NCBI GenBank assembly: GCA_029983495.1
Contig: JASBZJ010000054.1
Coordinates: 1-10,354 of the forward strand
Reading direction: 5' to 3'
DNA: 10,354 nucleotides
DNA from: Porphyromonas sp.
GTDB lineage: Bacteria > Bacteroidota > Bacteroidia > Bacteroidales > Porphyromonadaceae
The translations under genes and the position numbers were made by a program. The notes beneath the pieces were generated by a model that worked only from the letters and a program-made list of their open reading frames with translations, had not been told where the DNA came from and made no database searches. Shown here piece after piece: positions 1-6,554 of the stretch (its first letter is position 1; every line of letters begins with the position of its first letter).

Positions 1-1293
1 CAAAAGGGGACTCCTACGACTCCTGGTATTGATAGCCCATACCGTAATAGACCCATTGAAGAGAACCTTATGTTGTTCAGAAAAATGAACATGGGCGAGG
101 TTCCCGAAGGTGCAATGACTTTGCGTGCGAAGATTGATATGGCTTCGGATAACATGCATTTTCGCGACCCCATTATTTACCGAATTATTCACACTCCACA
201 TCATCGTACCGGCACGAAGTGGAAAGTATACCCAATGTATGACTTCGCTCATGGGCAGAGCGATTACTTCGAGGGTGTAACACACTCCATTTGCACACTC
301 GAATTCGTTCCTCATCGTCCGCTGTACGATTATTTTCTCGATTTACTTATTCCAAGTGACAGTAATTACCGCCCTCGTCAGTATGAATTTAATCGTTTGA
401 ATCTTACTTATACGGTAATGAGTAAGCGGAGATTGCTATACCTTGTTCAACAAGGTTTTGTACAAGGTTGGGACGACCCTCGTATGCCGACAATATGCGG
501 ATTGCGTAGGCGTGGGTATACTCCTGAGGCTATTCGTAATTTTGTTGATAGTATTGGCTATACAAAATACGATGGAGTTATTGAGGTGGCGTTACTTGAG
601 CATGTTGTGCGCGAGGATCTTAATAAAAAGGCTATAAGGGTTTCTGCCGTTTTAGATCCTATTCTACTAACCATAACAAATTATCCCGAAGATAAAACCG
701 AAGTATTCGAAACAATCGATAACCCTGAGGATCCTAATAGTACAAAGCATACCATTACTTTTGGTAAGCAGGTTTGGATTGAGAGAGAGGATTTTATGGA
801 GGATGCTCCCAAAAAGTACTTCAGGTTATCTCCCGATGGGCGTGAAGTTCGCCTCAAGAGTGCTTATATCATAAAGTGTACAGGTTGTAGAAAGGACGAA
901 AACGGCAAAGTAGTAGAGGTGTTTGCTGAATATGACCCCGAAACTCTATCGGGGATGGCAGGAAGCAATAGAAAAGTAAAAGGAACTATTCATTGGGTAC
1001 CATTGAATGCCCCTGAGGCGGAAGTGCGTTTGTACGACACCTTGTTCCTCGATGAAGAACCTCAACTTGCCGAGGGGCAAGCTTTTGAAGAATTACTTAA
1101 TCCGAACTCTTTGATTATTGTTGAACGAGCAAAAATAGAACCTTTCCTAACCTCAGCAAAAATGGGTGTTCCTTACCAGTTTGTTCGAACTGGTTATTTC
1201 ACCCTTGATTCCTCAAGCAGTAGCGACAAGCTCGTTTTTAATCGAACTGTTTCGCTACGCGATAGCTGGAAAAAACAAGCAGAAAAGGCTTAA
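1..1293 (+). CDS. glnS: Glutaminyl-tRNA synthetase, 3' part (5' end outside window)
   Basis: Class I aminoacyl-tRNA synthetase that charges tRNA-Gln with glutamine in the cytoplasm. The frame is open from base 1, so the gene starts upstream; about 430 residues are present. By comparison with the E. coli enzyme (about 554 residues) roughly the first 130-150 residues, including the HIGH motif, are missing. Visible family signatures are SPYRNRPIEENL near the fragment start, LRAKIDMAS, YPMYDFAHGQSD, THSICTLEF, and the KMSKS-class loop VMSKR at bases 415-429. These are followed by GWDDPRMPTICGLRRRGYT, the end of the catalytic core. The rest (roughly bases 620-1290) matches the two beta-barrel anticodon-binding domain, with EVRLKSAYIIKC, KVKGTIHWV and the terminal FNRTVSLRDSW. 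The ATG at base 70 lies inside the conserved core and is not the start. The dedA-like gene follows after 24 bases. Identification is by strong motif match; no frameshift or missing active-site loop is seen in the part present. Confidence 0.97.
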   Translation, partial: QKGTPTTPGIDSPYRNRPIEENLMLFRKMNMGEVPEGAMTLRAKIDMASDNMHFRDPIIYRIIHTPHHRTGTKWKVYPMYDFAHGQSDYFEGVTHSICTLEFVPHRPLYDYFLDLLIPSDSNYRPRQYEFNRLNLTYTVMSKRRLLYLVQQGFVQGWDDPRMPTICGLRRRGYTPEAIRNFVDSIGYTKYDGVIEVALLEHVVREDLNKKAIRVSAVLDPILLTITNYPEDKTEVFETIDNPEDPNSTKHTITFGKQVWIEREDFMEDAPKKYFRLSPDGREVRLKSAYIIKCTGCRKDENGKVVEVFAEYDPETLSGMAGSNRKVKGTIHWVPLNAPEAEVRLYDTLFLDEEPQLAEGQAFEELLNPNSLIIVERAKIEPFLTSAKMGVPYQFVRTGYFTLDSSSSSDKLVFNRTVSLRDSWKKQAEKA

Positions 1294-1317
1294 ACGCAAC
1301 ATATATAAATTCTCTGT

Positions 1318-1962
1318 ATGGCGGAGCTACTCGCTTCATTCTTAAGCAATCTCAACTATTGGACGATTTTTGTTTTGATGACTATCGAAAGCTCGTTCAT
1401 CCCATTGCCTAGCGAAGTGGTAGTTCCCCCTGCGGCCTATTTAGCAGCTCAGGGCAACCTCGATGGTTTTGGCGTTATTTTATCTTCCGTTTCGGGTAGT
1501 TTGGTCGGCGCTCTTATAAATTATGCATTAGCGTACTGGTTAGGTCGTCCCATAATGTATGCTTTTGCTAACAGTAAAGTGGGTAAGATGCTGTTATTGA
1601 GCGAAGAAAAACTAAAACGTGCTGAAGTTTATTTCGATCGCCGGGGAGCAATTTCCACTTTCGTTGGTCGATTAATTCCTGGTATAAGACAATTAATCTC
1701 GTTACCCGCAGGGCTTGCTCGTATGAACCTAATCCCTTTTATATTGTATACTATATTGGGTGCAGGTTTATGGTGTTGCGTATTATTTTGGTTGGGTTGG
1801 TGGGCTGCTGGTTTACCGGGTATCGATACAACCGAAAAGCTTGTAAGCTTAGTTGAACATTATAGCCACATAATTGGCTTGTCGATATTAGCATTGGTAG
1901 TAGCCTACATTTGCTACAAGCTATTGAAACGGATAATGCAGAAGCCAGAGAATACCAAATAA
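1318..1962 (+). CDS. DedA family (VTT domain) inner-membrane protein
   Basis: A 214-residue polytopic membrane protein of the DedA/SNARE-associated (VTT) family. The family is linked to envelope homeostasis, membrane-potential maintenance and, for several members, flipping of lipid carriers such as undecaprenyl phosphate; which substrate applies here is unknown. Two hallmark motifs are visible. The first is the ExxxxPxPSE re-entrant motif at residues 24-33 (ESSFIPLPSE), followed by a proline-rich hydrophobic stretch. The second is FVGRLIPGIR at residues 115-124, with the conserved G117, R118, P121 and R124, followed by the second re-entrant loop. Hydrophobic segments lie near residues 15-45, 51-78, 112-135, 138-165 and 183-203, and the C-terminus is basic. 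Length is typical for the family. It starts 24 bases after glnS with no terminator between, so co-transcription with glnS is likely. There is no Shine-Dalgarno sequence, as usual in Bacteroidota. Confidence 0.93.
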   Translation: MAELLASFLSNLNYWTIFVLMTIESSFIPLPSEVVVPPAAYLAAQGNLDGFGVILSSVSGSLVGALINYALAYWLGRPIMYAFANSKVGKMLLLSEEKLKRAEVYFDRRGAISTFVGRLIPGIRQLISLPAGLARMNLIPFILYTILGAGLWCCVLFWLGWWAAGLPGIDTTEKLVSLVEHYSHIIGLSILALVVAYICYKLLKRIMQKPENTK

Positions 1963-1988
1963 CTAATACCGTAATGCCAAAATGTTTT

Positions 1989-2006
1989 TGATATTAAATC
2001 ATATCA
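1989..2006. promoter_or_regulatory. Inverted repeat upstream of oxyR, possible regulator site
   Basis: Perfect 6-base arms TGATAT and ATATCA separated by six bases (TAAATC), about 57 bases before the oxyR ATG. LysR-type regulators often bind dyads of about this size (T-N11-A type) just upstream of their own gene, so autoregulation by OxyR is possible. It is not a clear match to the E. coli OxyR tetranucleotide pattern, and AT-rich dyads arise by chance, so this stays tentative. No convincing TAnnTTTG promoter was found in the 100-base gap. Confidence 0.25.
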
Positions 2007-2062
2007 GTATCGCAAACAACGAACATAAAATATAAACTACTAGTACTAATCGATATAAGTAT

Positions 2063-2989
2063 ATGACACTTCAACAACTCGAATATATTATTGCTCTTGA
2101 CGAGTATGGTAATTTTACCCGAGCTGCCGAAGCCTGTGGTGTAACGCAGCCAACGCTTAGTACAATGATACAGCGTTTGGAAACGGATCTAGGTATAACT
2201 ATTTTCGATAGGAGTAAACAACCTGTTATACCTACTGAAATTGGTGAAAATATTATTGCTCAAGCACGTGTGGTGTTAGGCGAAGCTAGCAAAATGAATG
2301 CTCTTGTACAGGAAAAGTATTCAGCTCTTACTGGTACGCTTCGTATGTCGTTACTCCCTACTATTGCTCCCTTTTTGGTTCCAAAACTGATGCCCGAGTT
2401 ACATAAGAATTTTACCGACCTAAAAATTAGTATACTCGAAAAGAAAACAGCTGTAGCCTACGATAGTCTTATACGCCGAGAAATTGATGTGGCTGTTGTA
2501 GCAACAGAACCCGATAATGATGCTTTACGATATCGTGGGTTATATTATGAGGAGTTTTTAGGTTATGTTTCGCCTCAGAGTAAAATGTTTAAAGAGGCAG
2601 TGGTTCATAGTAGCGAAGTGCCAATAAACGATTTGTGGCTGTTGAGTGAGGGGCATTGTTTTCGCGATCAGCTTAAGCAGTTTTGTAAACTCAAAAAGGA
2701 AAGCGATGCCGCAATATCGTATGCTGAAGGCAGCCTGTTAGGCTTTATGCATATGGTTGAAGAGGGAGAGGGGATGACCTTTATTCCAGAACTTGCGTTG
2801 GAATACCTTTGCCCTGAACAAAAAAAGATGGTAAAACCTTTTGCCGTTCCACATCCCGCACGTGCAATTTACTTGGTGTGGCATAAGGATTATGTTCGCT
2901 TTGCTTTACTTAAGCAACTTGCTGAAACCATACGAAATGCTGTACCTAAGCATATGCTTTCGCTTGCTCCTATACAAAAACTAGTGTAA
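2063..2989 (+). CDS. oxyR: OxyR, LysR-type hydrogen-peroxide-sensing transcriptional regulator
   Basis: A 308-residue LysR-type regulator. Residues 1-60 form the winged helix-turn-helix DNA-binding domain (MTLQQLEYIIALDEYGNF start; AAEACGVTQPTLSTMIQRLE recognition region), and residues about 91-300 form the periplasmic-binding-like regulatory domain. The OxyR diagnosis rests on GHCFRDQLKQFC at residues 197-208. This places cysteines at 199 and 208, the same spacing and numbering as the redox pair of E. coli OxyR, which forms an intramolecular disulfide on reaction with hydrogen peroxide and then activates catalase, peroxiredoxin and Dps genes. The downstream GEGMTFIPELAL resembles the GxGxTxLP segment of OxyR. 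It lies 100 bases after the DedA gene and 35 bases before the threonine dehydrogenase gene, all in the same direction. A dyad at 1989-2006 could be an autoregulatory site. Targets cannot be read from this window; no catalase or ahpC gene is adjacent. Confidence 0.93.
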   Translation: MTLQQLEYIIALDEYGNFTRAAEACGVTQPTLSTMIQRLETDLGITIFDRSKQPVIPTEIGENIIAQARVVLGEASKMNALVQEKYSALTGTLRMSLLPTIAPFLVPKLMPELHKNFTDLKISILEKKTAVAYDSLIRREIDVAVVATEPDNDALRYRGLYYEEFLGYVSPQSKMFKEAVVHSSEVPINDLWLLSEGHCFRDQLKQFCKLKKESDAAISYAEGSLLGFMHMVEEGEGMTFIPELALEYLCPEQKKMVKPFAVPHPARAIYLVWHKDYVRFALLKQLAETIRNAVPKHMLSLAPIQKLV

Positions 2990-3024
2990 ACTATTATATC
3001 CAATATTTAGTATCCAAGAAGAAA

Positions 3025-3975
3025 ATGAAAAACATTCTGGTTATTGGTGCGACGGGTCAAATTGGCTCGGAACTAACAATGAAACTGCGCGAGTTGTATC
3101 CTACTGTTGTTGCTGGGTATATACCTGCGGCTCCTCCTAAAGGTGTGCTTGCCGAAAGTGGTCCAAGCGAAATTGTTGATATTACCGATGCAAAACGTAT
3201 TGCCGAGGTAGTAAAGCAATACCATATTGATGCGATATATAATTTGGCTGCCTTACTTAGCTTTGTTGCAGAACAAAAGCCCCAACTTGCTTGGCATATT
3301 GGTTTAGGCGGTTTATTCAATGTGCTTGAGGTGGCTCGCGAAAATGCTTGTGCAGTATTTACACCTAGTTCCATTGGTGCATTTGGCGACGATACTCCAA
3401 AGGATAAAACACCACAGGATACTATTCAACGTCCTAAAACGATGTACGGAGTAACTAAAGTTGCTGGTGAGTTGCTTGGCGATTACTACTTTAGACGCTT
3501 TGGAGTTGATACGCGCTCGGTACGCTTCCCTGGTTTGATATCGAACGTTACTCTTCCAGGCGGTGGAACAACCGATTATGCTGTTGATATTTATTATTCG
3601 GCTGTAAAAGACGGTAAATTTGTTTGCCCTATTAAGCAAGGTACTTACATGGATATGATGTATATGCCCGATGCTTTACGTGCTTGCGTTGAACTTATGG
3701 AAGCCGATCCTTCAAAACTTATACATCGTAATTCGTTTAATATTGCATCGATGAGTTTTGCCCCTGAACATATTGCTGCTGCAATAAAAAAGATTATTCC
3801 GTCGTTCGAAATGACGTATGATATCGATTCTGTTCGTCAAGCTATTGCAGAATCTTGGCCAAACTCGCTTGATGATACTTGCGCTCGTGAGGAATGGGGG
3901 TGGAAACCCAAGTTCGACCTCGATTCGATGAGCCAAGATATGATCGCTATTTTGCGTGAGAGGTACGCAAAGTAA
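3025..3975 (+). CDS. L-threonine 3-dehydrogenase, SDR (UDP-galactose-epimerase-like) type
   Basis: A 316-residue NAD-dependent enzyme of the extended short-chain dehydrogenase family. It probably oxidises L-threonine to 2-amino-3-ketobutyrate, which glycine C-acetyltransferase (Kbl) splits to glycine and acetyl-CoA. The N-terminal Rossmann motif is GATGQIG (residues 8-14); NLAALLSF (73-80) follows, then TPSSIGAFG (113-121) and the catalytic Y141-xxx-K145 (YGVTK). The segment FPGLIS...LPGGGTTDYAVDIY (168-190) is characteristic of the epimerase-like threonine dehydrogenases described from mammals and Flavobacterium, and distinguishes this protein from sugar-nucleotide epimerases. The C-terminal WGWKPKFDLD motif is shared by the wider family. 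Length is normal. This type is unrelated to the zinc-dependent Tdh of E. coli. No kbl gene lies in the window. The gap to oxyR is 35 bases and to the next gene 45 bases; a purine-rich AAGAAGAAA precedes the ATG. The main alternative is another NAD-dependent epimerase, judged less likely. Confidence 0.88.
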   Translation: MKNILVIGATGQIGSELTMKLRELYPTVVAGYIPAAPPKGVLAESGPSEIVDITDAKRIAEVVKQYHIDAIYNLAALLSFVAEQKPQLAWHIGLGGLFNVLEVARENACAVFTPSSIGAFGDDTPKDKTPQDTIQRPKTMYGVTKVAGELLGDYYFRRFGVDTRSVRFPGLISNVTLPGGGTTDYAVDIYYSAVKDGKFVCPIKQGTYMDMMYMPDALRACVELMEADPSKLIHRNSFNIASMSFAPEHIAAAIKKIIPSFEMTYDIDSVRQAIAESWPNSLDDTCAREEWGWKPKFDLDSMSQDMIAILRERYAK

Positions 3976-4020
3976 CTTTCCAAAACAAAGAACTAATCAC
4001 TGATTTACCCAAACGACAAC

Positions 4021-4737
4021 ATGAACACTTTTTTTACTTACTTCTCTACACCGCTACTGGCTATTGCTATGCTCGTAGCGGTGCAAGGAGTACCATACCC
4101 CACCTCCAGTGGCGCAAGTAATAACCAACCTTGTGCCGAAACGGTTAAGCAAACCTCGCCATGTGATGATCTGTACAGCAAACTAAGCCAAGAGGTTACC
4201 TTGTGTAAGGAAGCTTTTGAAAATGCCTACAAGGGATATACAAAGATAAAAAACAAGAAGAATAGCTTACTAACCTTAGTGGATTTTTCGCTACCTAGTA
4301 ATAAGGAACGCCTATTTGTTATTGATATGAATAAAGGTAAGGTTCTGTTCAAAAGCCTTTGTGCGCATGGACAAGGTAGTGGTTCGCTTATGGCTACTGA
4401 CTTTTCCAACAAAAATGGGTCCCATAAAAGTTCACTTGGGTTTTATTTAACTGAGGGTACCTATATGGGGGGAAATGGTTACTCCTTAAGGTTACGTGGC
4501 TTAGAAAAAGGCATTAACGACCAAGCCTTAGCTCGTGCAATTGTTATACATGGTGCAAAGTACGCTAACCCTGAGGTGTGCCGTAATGGTAACCGATTGG
4601 GGCGTAGTTGGGGGTGCCCTGCTGTTCCTGAAAAGATGGCTCGGCCCATAATTGATACGATAAAAAATGGGTCTGTGCTATTTATTTATGCGCAACAACC
4701 ACAGTATTTTGCTAAAAGTACTTTTGTAAACGGGTAG
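4021..4737 (+). CDS. Exported murein L,D-transpeptidase-like protein (YkuD_2 type)
   Basis: A 238-residue protein with an N-terminal hydrophobic export segment (about residues 8-24). A cysteine-containing linker and a short, possibly helical region (40-80) follow, then a catalytic domain (about 95-225) of the YkuD_2 kind found widely in Bacteroidota and Proteobacteria. Visible motifs are VIDMNKGKVLF (100-110), AHGQGSGS (115-122), SLGFYLTEGTY (138-148), then the catalytic VIHGAKYA with H177, and GRSWGCPAV with the nucleophile C199. The His / S-x-G-C arrangement is that of L,D-transpeptidases, which form or edit meso-diaminopimelate cross-links or attach proteins to peptidoglycan; the exact reaction of the YkuD_2 group is poorly defined. 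The leader lacks lysine or arginine before its hydrophobic core, which is unusual for a signal peptide. There is no lipobox. The 48-base gap before the DUF3078 gene contains a promoter-like element, so the two may be transcribed separately. Confidence 0.85.
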   Translation: MNTFFTYFSTPLLAIAMLVAVQGVPYPTSSGASNNQPCAETVKQTSPCDDLYSKLSQEVTLCKEAFENAYKGYTKIKNKKNSLLTLVDFSLPSNKERLFVIDMNKGKVLFKSLCAHGQGSGSLMATDFSNKNGSHKSSLGFYLTEGTYMGGNGYSLRLRGLEKGINDQALARAIVIHGAKYANPEVCRNGNRLGRSWGCPAVPEKMARPIIDTIKNGSVLFIYAQQPQYFAKSTFVNG

Positions 4738-4769
4738 TATAAGAATTACTATTTAGTTTGTTGGGTTCT

Positions 4770-4777
4770 TATTTTTG
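4770..4777 (+). promoter_or_regulatory. Bacteroidota -7 promoter element TATTTTTG
   Basis: TATTTTTG is an exact TAnnTTTG match in the short gap before the DUF3078 gene. No TTTG lies at the expected 19-21 base distance upstream; the nearest (4757-4760) is too close. If used, transcription would begin only a few bases before the ATG at 4786, giving an almost leaderless message. Confidence 0.4.
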
Positions 4778-4785
4778 TAGGTTTT

Positions 4786-6126
4786 ATGCACAAAGTGTTT
4801 AAGTACTTATCCCTGATCCTTCTTTTTGTAGCAACAGTTACAGTCAGCTTTGCTCAGTATCGAGATACCCTTTTTATCGATCCCTTGCCTTCATCACCTC
4901 GTTTAGCCCAGTTAGCTAATCCTGAAAGTGATGTTGCTCCAAACCCCTATTACCGTACCACATTACCACGCATTATAAATGTGTTGCGCTATGCGAGACC
5001 TGTACCTTATAAAAAGCAAATCAAGCTACTCGATAATGATATACTAGCACCATGGCAAATTAATACTTCGGCGAATATGCGTATCGAGCCTATTGCTGTA
5101 AAACAATTCATTTTAGGTCGAAGGCTCGATGATTATACACTCGAAAAAGTTGCGCTTGATAATCCAACCTTGTTCCCCGATTCGCCTACTGAGCTTGCAA
5201 ATGCTCGAATTGGTAATAAATTAGTTGAAGCAGAGGATTATTATTTACCTTCCGAGGAATTAAATGTTATACCAACAGCTAATAGCATATTGCCCGAGTT
5301 TACGCTCGAACGAAAGTATTGGAAGTTCGGTTTAGAAAGCCATGTTCAGTTTTCGCAAAACTATGTTTCGAAGAATTGGCATAAAGGGGGCGGTAGCAAC
5401 TTGAACCTTTACAATAGGCAGTATATTAGTGCCACTTATAGCAAGAATAGAATTGCTTGGGCAAACGAGCTAGAATGGCGCCTTAGTGCTTATACCAGCG
5501 AGGCTGATACAATAAGCAAATTCAGAATAGCTGATGACCTCCTTCGGTTGCATAGCAACTTTGGGATTGTTGCTTTCGAAAATTTGTTTTATACCCTCGA
5601 TGGTGAAGTAAAAACGTCGCTGTTTACTCGCCGTGAAGAAAATAAGCGCGAGGTGCTATCAGCATTATTTAGCCCTGTGAACGTAAATATTGGTTTAGGG
5701 ATGAAATACCTCTACGAGTGGAATTCGAAAAATTACTATGGTCGCAAACTGAAGCTTTCGGTAATATTATCCCCCTTTGCTTACGACTTTCGGTATAGCT
5801 ACAAAACTCAAGGAATAGACCTTACCCGTCACGGCTTTGCTACAGGGAAAAATTTTTACCATGCATTTGGCAGTACACTACGGATTGAGAGTGTTTTTGA
5901 TATAACTCCTACTATTTCGTGGCAAAGTAGGCTATACTACAATACGAGCTATCATCGAGTTGAAGTTGAGTGGGATAATAGTTTAGATATGGCTATTTCG
6001 CGCTTCTTTTCCACGCGCCTCAATGTTCTTACTCGGTTCGATGATGCTGTACCCCGAACCGATAAAAACCCTACGCTACTACAAGTTAATGAACTATTTA
6101 GCTTTGGCTTTAGATACGTACTGTAA
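4786..6126 (+). CDS. DUF3078 family outer-membrane beta-barrel protein
   Basis: A 446-residue protein with a clear Sec signal peptide: MHKVFKYL, a hydrophobic core at residues 8-20, and likely cleavage after SFA at residue 23. An N-terminal region of about 150 residues without recognisable motifs follows. From about residue 178 the sequence is an alternating aromatic/polar pattern typical of beta strands. It contains the DUF3078 signature around FSQNYVSKNWHKGGGSNLNL (residues 189-208) and ends in FSFGFRYVL, compatible with an outer-membrane C-terminal strand. DUF3078 proteins are common in Bacteroidota and have no firmly assigned role; outer-membrane location is inferred from the strand pattern and signal peptide. 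The ATG chosen is the only one that keeps the signal peptide intact, since the next methionine is residue 98. The gene follows the L,D-transpeptidase-like gene by 48 bases, so a shared envelope role is possible but not shown. Confidence 0.85.
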   Translation: MHKVFKYLSLILLFVATVTVSFAQYRDTLFIDPLPSSPRLAQLANPESDVAPNPYYRTTLPRIINVLRYARPVPYKKQIKLLDNDILAPWQINTSANMRIEPIAVKQFILGRRLDDYTLEKVALDNPTLFPDSPTELANARIGNKLVEAEDYYLPSEELNVIPTANSILPEFTLERKYWKFGLESHVQFSQNYVSKNWHKGGGSNLNLYNRQYISATYSKNRIAWANELEWRLSAYTSEADTISKFRIADDLLRLHSNFGIVAFENLFYTLDGEVKTSLFTRREENKREVLSALFSPVNVNIGLGMKYLYEWNSKNYYGRKLKLSVILSPFAYDFRYSYKTQGIDLTRHGFATGKNFYHAFGSTLRIESVFDITPTISWQSRLYYNTSYHRVEVEWDNSLDMAISRFFSTRLNVLTRFDDAVPRTDKNPTLLQVNELFSFGFRYVL

Positions 6127-6164
6127 TACTTAACTTACGTATTACTCAATACGCCCTTTTCGGG
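6123..6164 (+). terminator. Weak hairpins after the DUF3078 gene, possible terminator
   Basis: GTAATAC (6123-6129, overlapping the stop codon) can pair perfectly with GTATTAC (6139-6145). Alternatively CGTATT (6138-6143) pairs with AATACG (6148-6153), followed by CCCTTTTCGGG. The two stems exclude each other. The T-run is only four bases, so termination efficiency is doubtful. The remaining bases to about 6263 show no gene or other clear signal. Confidence 0.3.
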
Positions 6165-6263
6165 TAACCTTTGTATCGTTCGTTGGGTTTATTTCTACAG
6201 CAATAGCTACCGAGTTTATAAATGTTCTTTATAGAGCCATAGCCTCATAACTGGCTAAATTAG

Positions 6264-6294
6264 TTTGTTTGATTTAGATATGTTGTTACCTTTG
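6264..6294 (+). promoter_or_regulatory. Strong Bacteroidota primary-sigma promoter
   Basis: TTTG (6264-6267) and TACCTTTG (6287-6294) are separated by exactly 19 bases, matching the Bacteroidota consensus TTTG-N19-21-TAnnTTTG. A second TTTG at 6268-6271 overlaps. Transcription would start near base 6300. No gene in the normal size range begins for more than 500 bases, so the immediate product is either a small RNA or a very long leader. Confidence 0.75.
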
Positions 6295-6352
6295 CAATGT
6301 GTTTCTATCACATTGTAGTTTTATGGTGTATTGTTGAGAGGGATTTTTACTC

Positions 6353-6463
6353 ATGCTGAGTAAGAATCTCTTCTTGTTTGTTACCTCTTATCTTCTCGTC
6401 GTTGTAAAACGTCGAAAATACTTCCGATCTGAATATGGGTTTTATTCCCATGTGAAATGGTAA
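6353..6463 (+). CDS. Possible 36-residue small membrane peptide
   Basis: ATG at 6353 opens a frame ending at TAA 6461-6463. The product begins MLSKNLFLFVTSYLLVVV, a hydrophobic stretch of membrane-spanning length, followed by the basic KRRKYFR and a short polar tail, the layout of a single-pass small protein. It lies about 50 bases after a consensus promoter and 33 bases before a terminator, so promoter, frame and terminator are neatly nested. Against it: frames of this length occur by chance, no homology is recognised, and the ATG sits at the apex of a 16-pair hairpin. Coding status is therefore uncertain. Confidence 0.22.
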   Translation: MLSKNLFLFVTSYLLVVVKRRKYFRSEYGFYSHVKW

Positions 6464-6496
6464 CGCAGAAAAGATAAAATGAGGGGCATGTTTGTA

Positions 6497-6533
6497 AAAA
6501 AACGAAGTTCTCGTTGGGAAGAACTCGTTTTTT
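6497..6533 (+). terminator. Strong intrinsic terminator
   Basis: AAAAAACGA-A-GTTCT (6497-6511, one bulged A) pairs with AGAACTCGTTTTTT (6520-6533) around an eight-base loop CGTTGGGA. It has the A-tract, stem and T-tract of a Rho-independent terminator, and could act in both directions. A small perfect hairpin AAGGT-AAAA-ACCTT (6534-6547) follows immediately. Confidence 0.75.
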
Positions 6534-6546
6534 AAGGTAAAAACCT

Positions 6547-6554
6547 TATCTTTG
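6547..6554 (+). promoter_or_regulatory. Second TAnnTTTG element, candidate promoter of the protease gene
   Basis: TATCTTTG is an exact -7 match placed directly after the terminator, which is the expected position for a promoter of the following gene. No TTTG is found 19-21 bases upstream, where the terminator arm lies, so it may be weak or need an activator. A start near 6560 would give the protease message a leader of about 275-317 bases. Confidence 0.4.

Larger units (their letters stand above)
6300..6533 (+). ncRNA. Candidate small structured RNA between promoter and terminator
   Basis: The interval runs from the inferred start of a consensus promoter to the end of an intrinsic terminator, about 235 bases. 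It folds by eye into several helices. CAATGTG/CACATTG (6295-6301 with 6309-6315) sits at the very 5' end and partly overlaps the start site. A 16-pair stem with three G-U pairs joins 6338-6353 to 6357-6372. An outer helix pairs CCTCTTATCTT (6384-6394) with AAGATAA and GAGG (6470-6484, three-base bulge). It encloses a CGTCGTT/AACGTCG hairpin (about 6398-6415) and a TATGGG/CCCATG hairpin (about 6434-6452). The end is the terminator at 6497-6533. No match to RNase P RNA, tmRNA, SRP RNA or a tRNA could be recognised. It could instead be the mRNA of the 36-codon frame inside it, or a regulatory leader of the downstream protease gene. Confidence 0.45.

Noticed and set aside
443..637. 64-codon + strand frame inside glnS
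   Set aside because: Out of frame with a strongly conserved enzyme region; its hydrophobic look comes from reading the coding sequence in the wrong frame.
3057..3936. Three antisense open frames (3057-3374, 3313-3639, 3712-3936) opposite the threonine dehydrogenase gene
   Set aside because: They lie wholly within a well-supported gene, overlap one another, and their translations show no domain-like pattern; they are codon-bias shadows.
4735..4751. TAGTA/TACTA hairpin at the end of the L,D-transpeptidase-like gene as a terminator
   Set aside because: It has only five AT-rich pairs and no T-run directly after, too weak to call.
6165..6173. TAACCTTTG as a promoter -7 element after the DUF3078 gene
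   Set aside because: It has three rather than two bases between TA and TTTG, and no correctly spaced upstream TTTG; the 6264-6294 promoter is much better.
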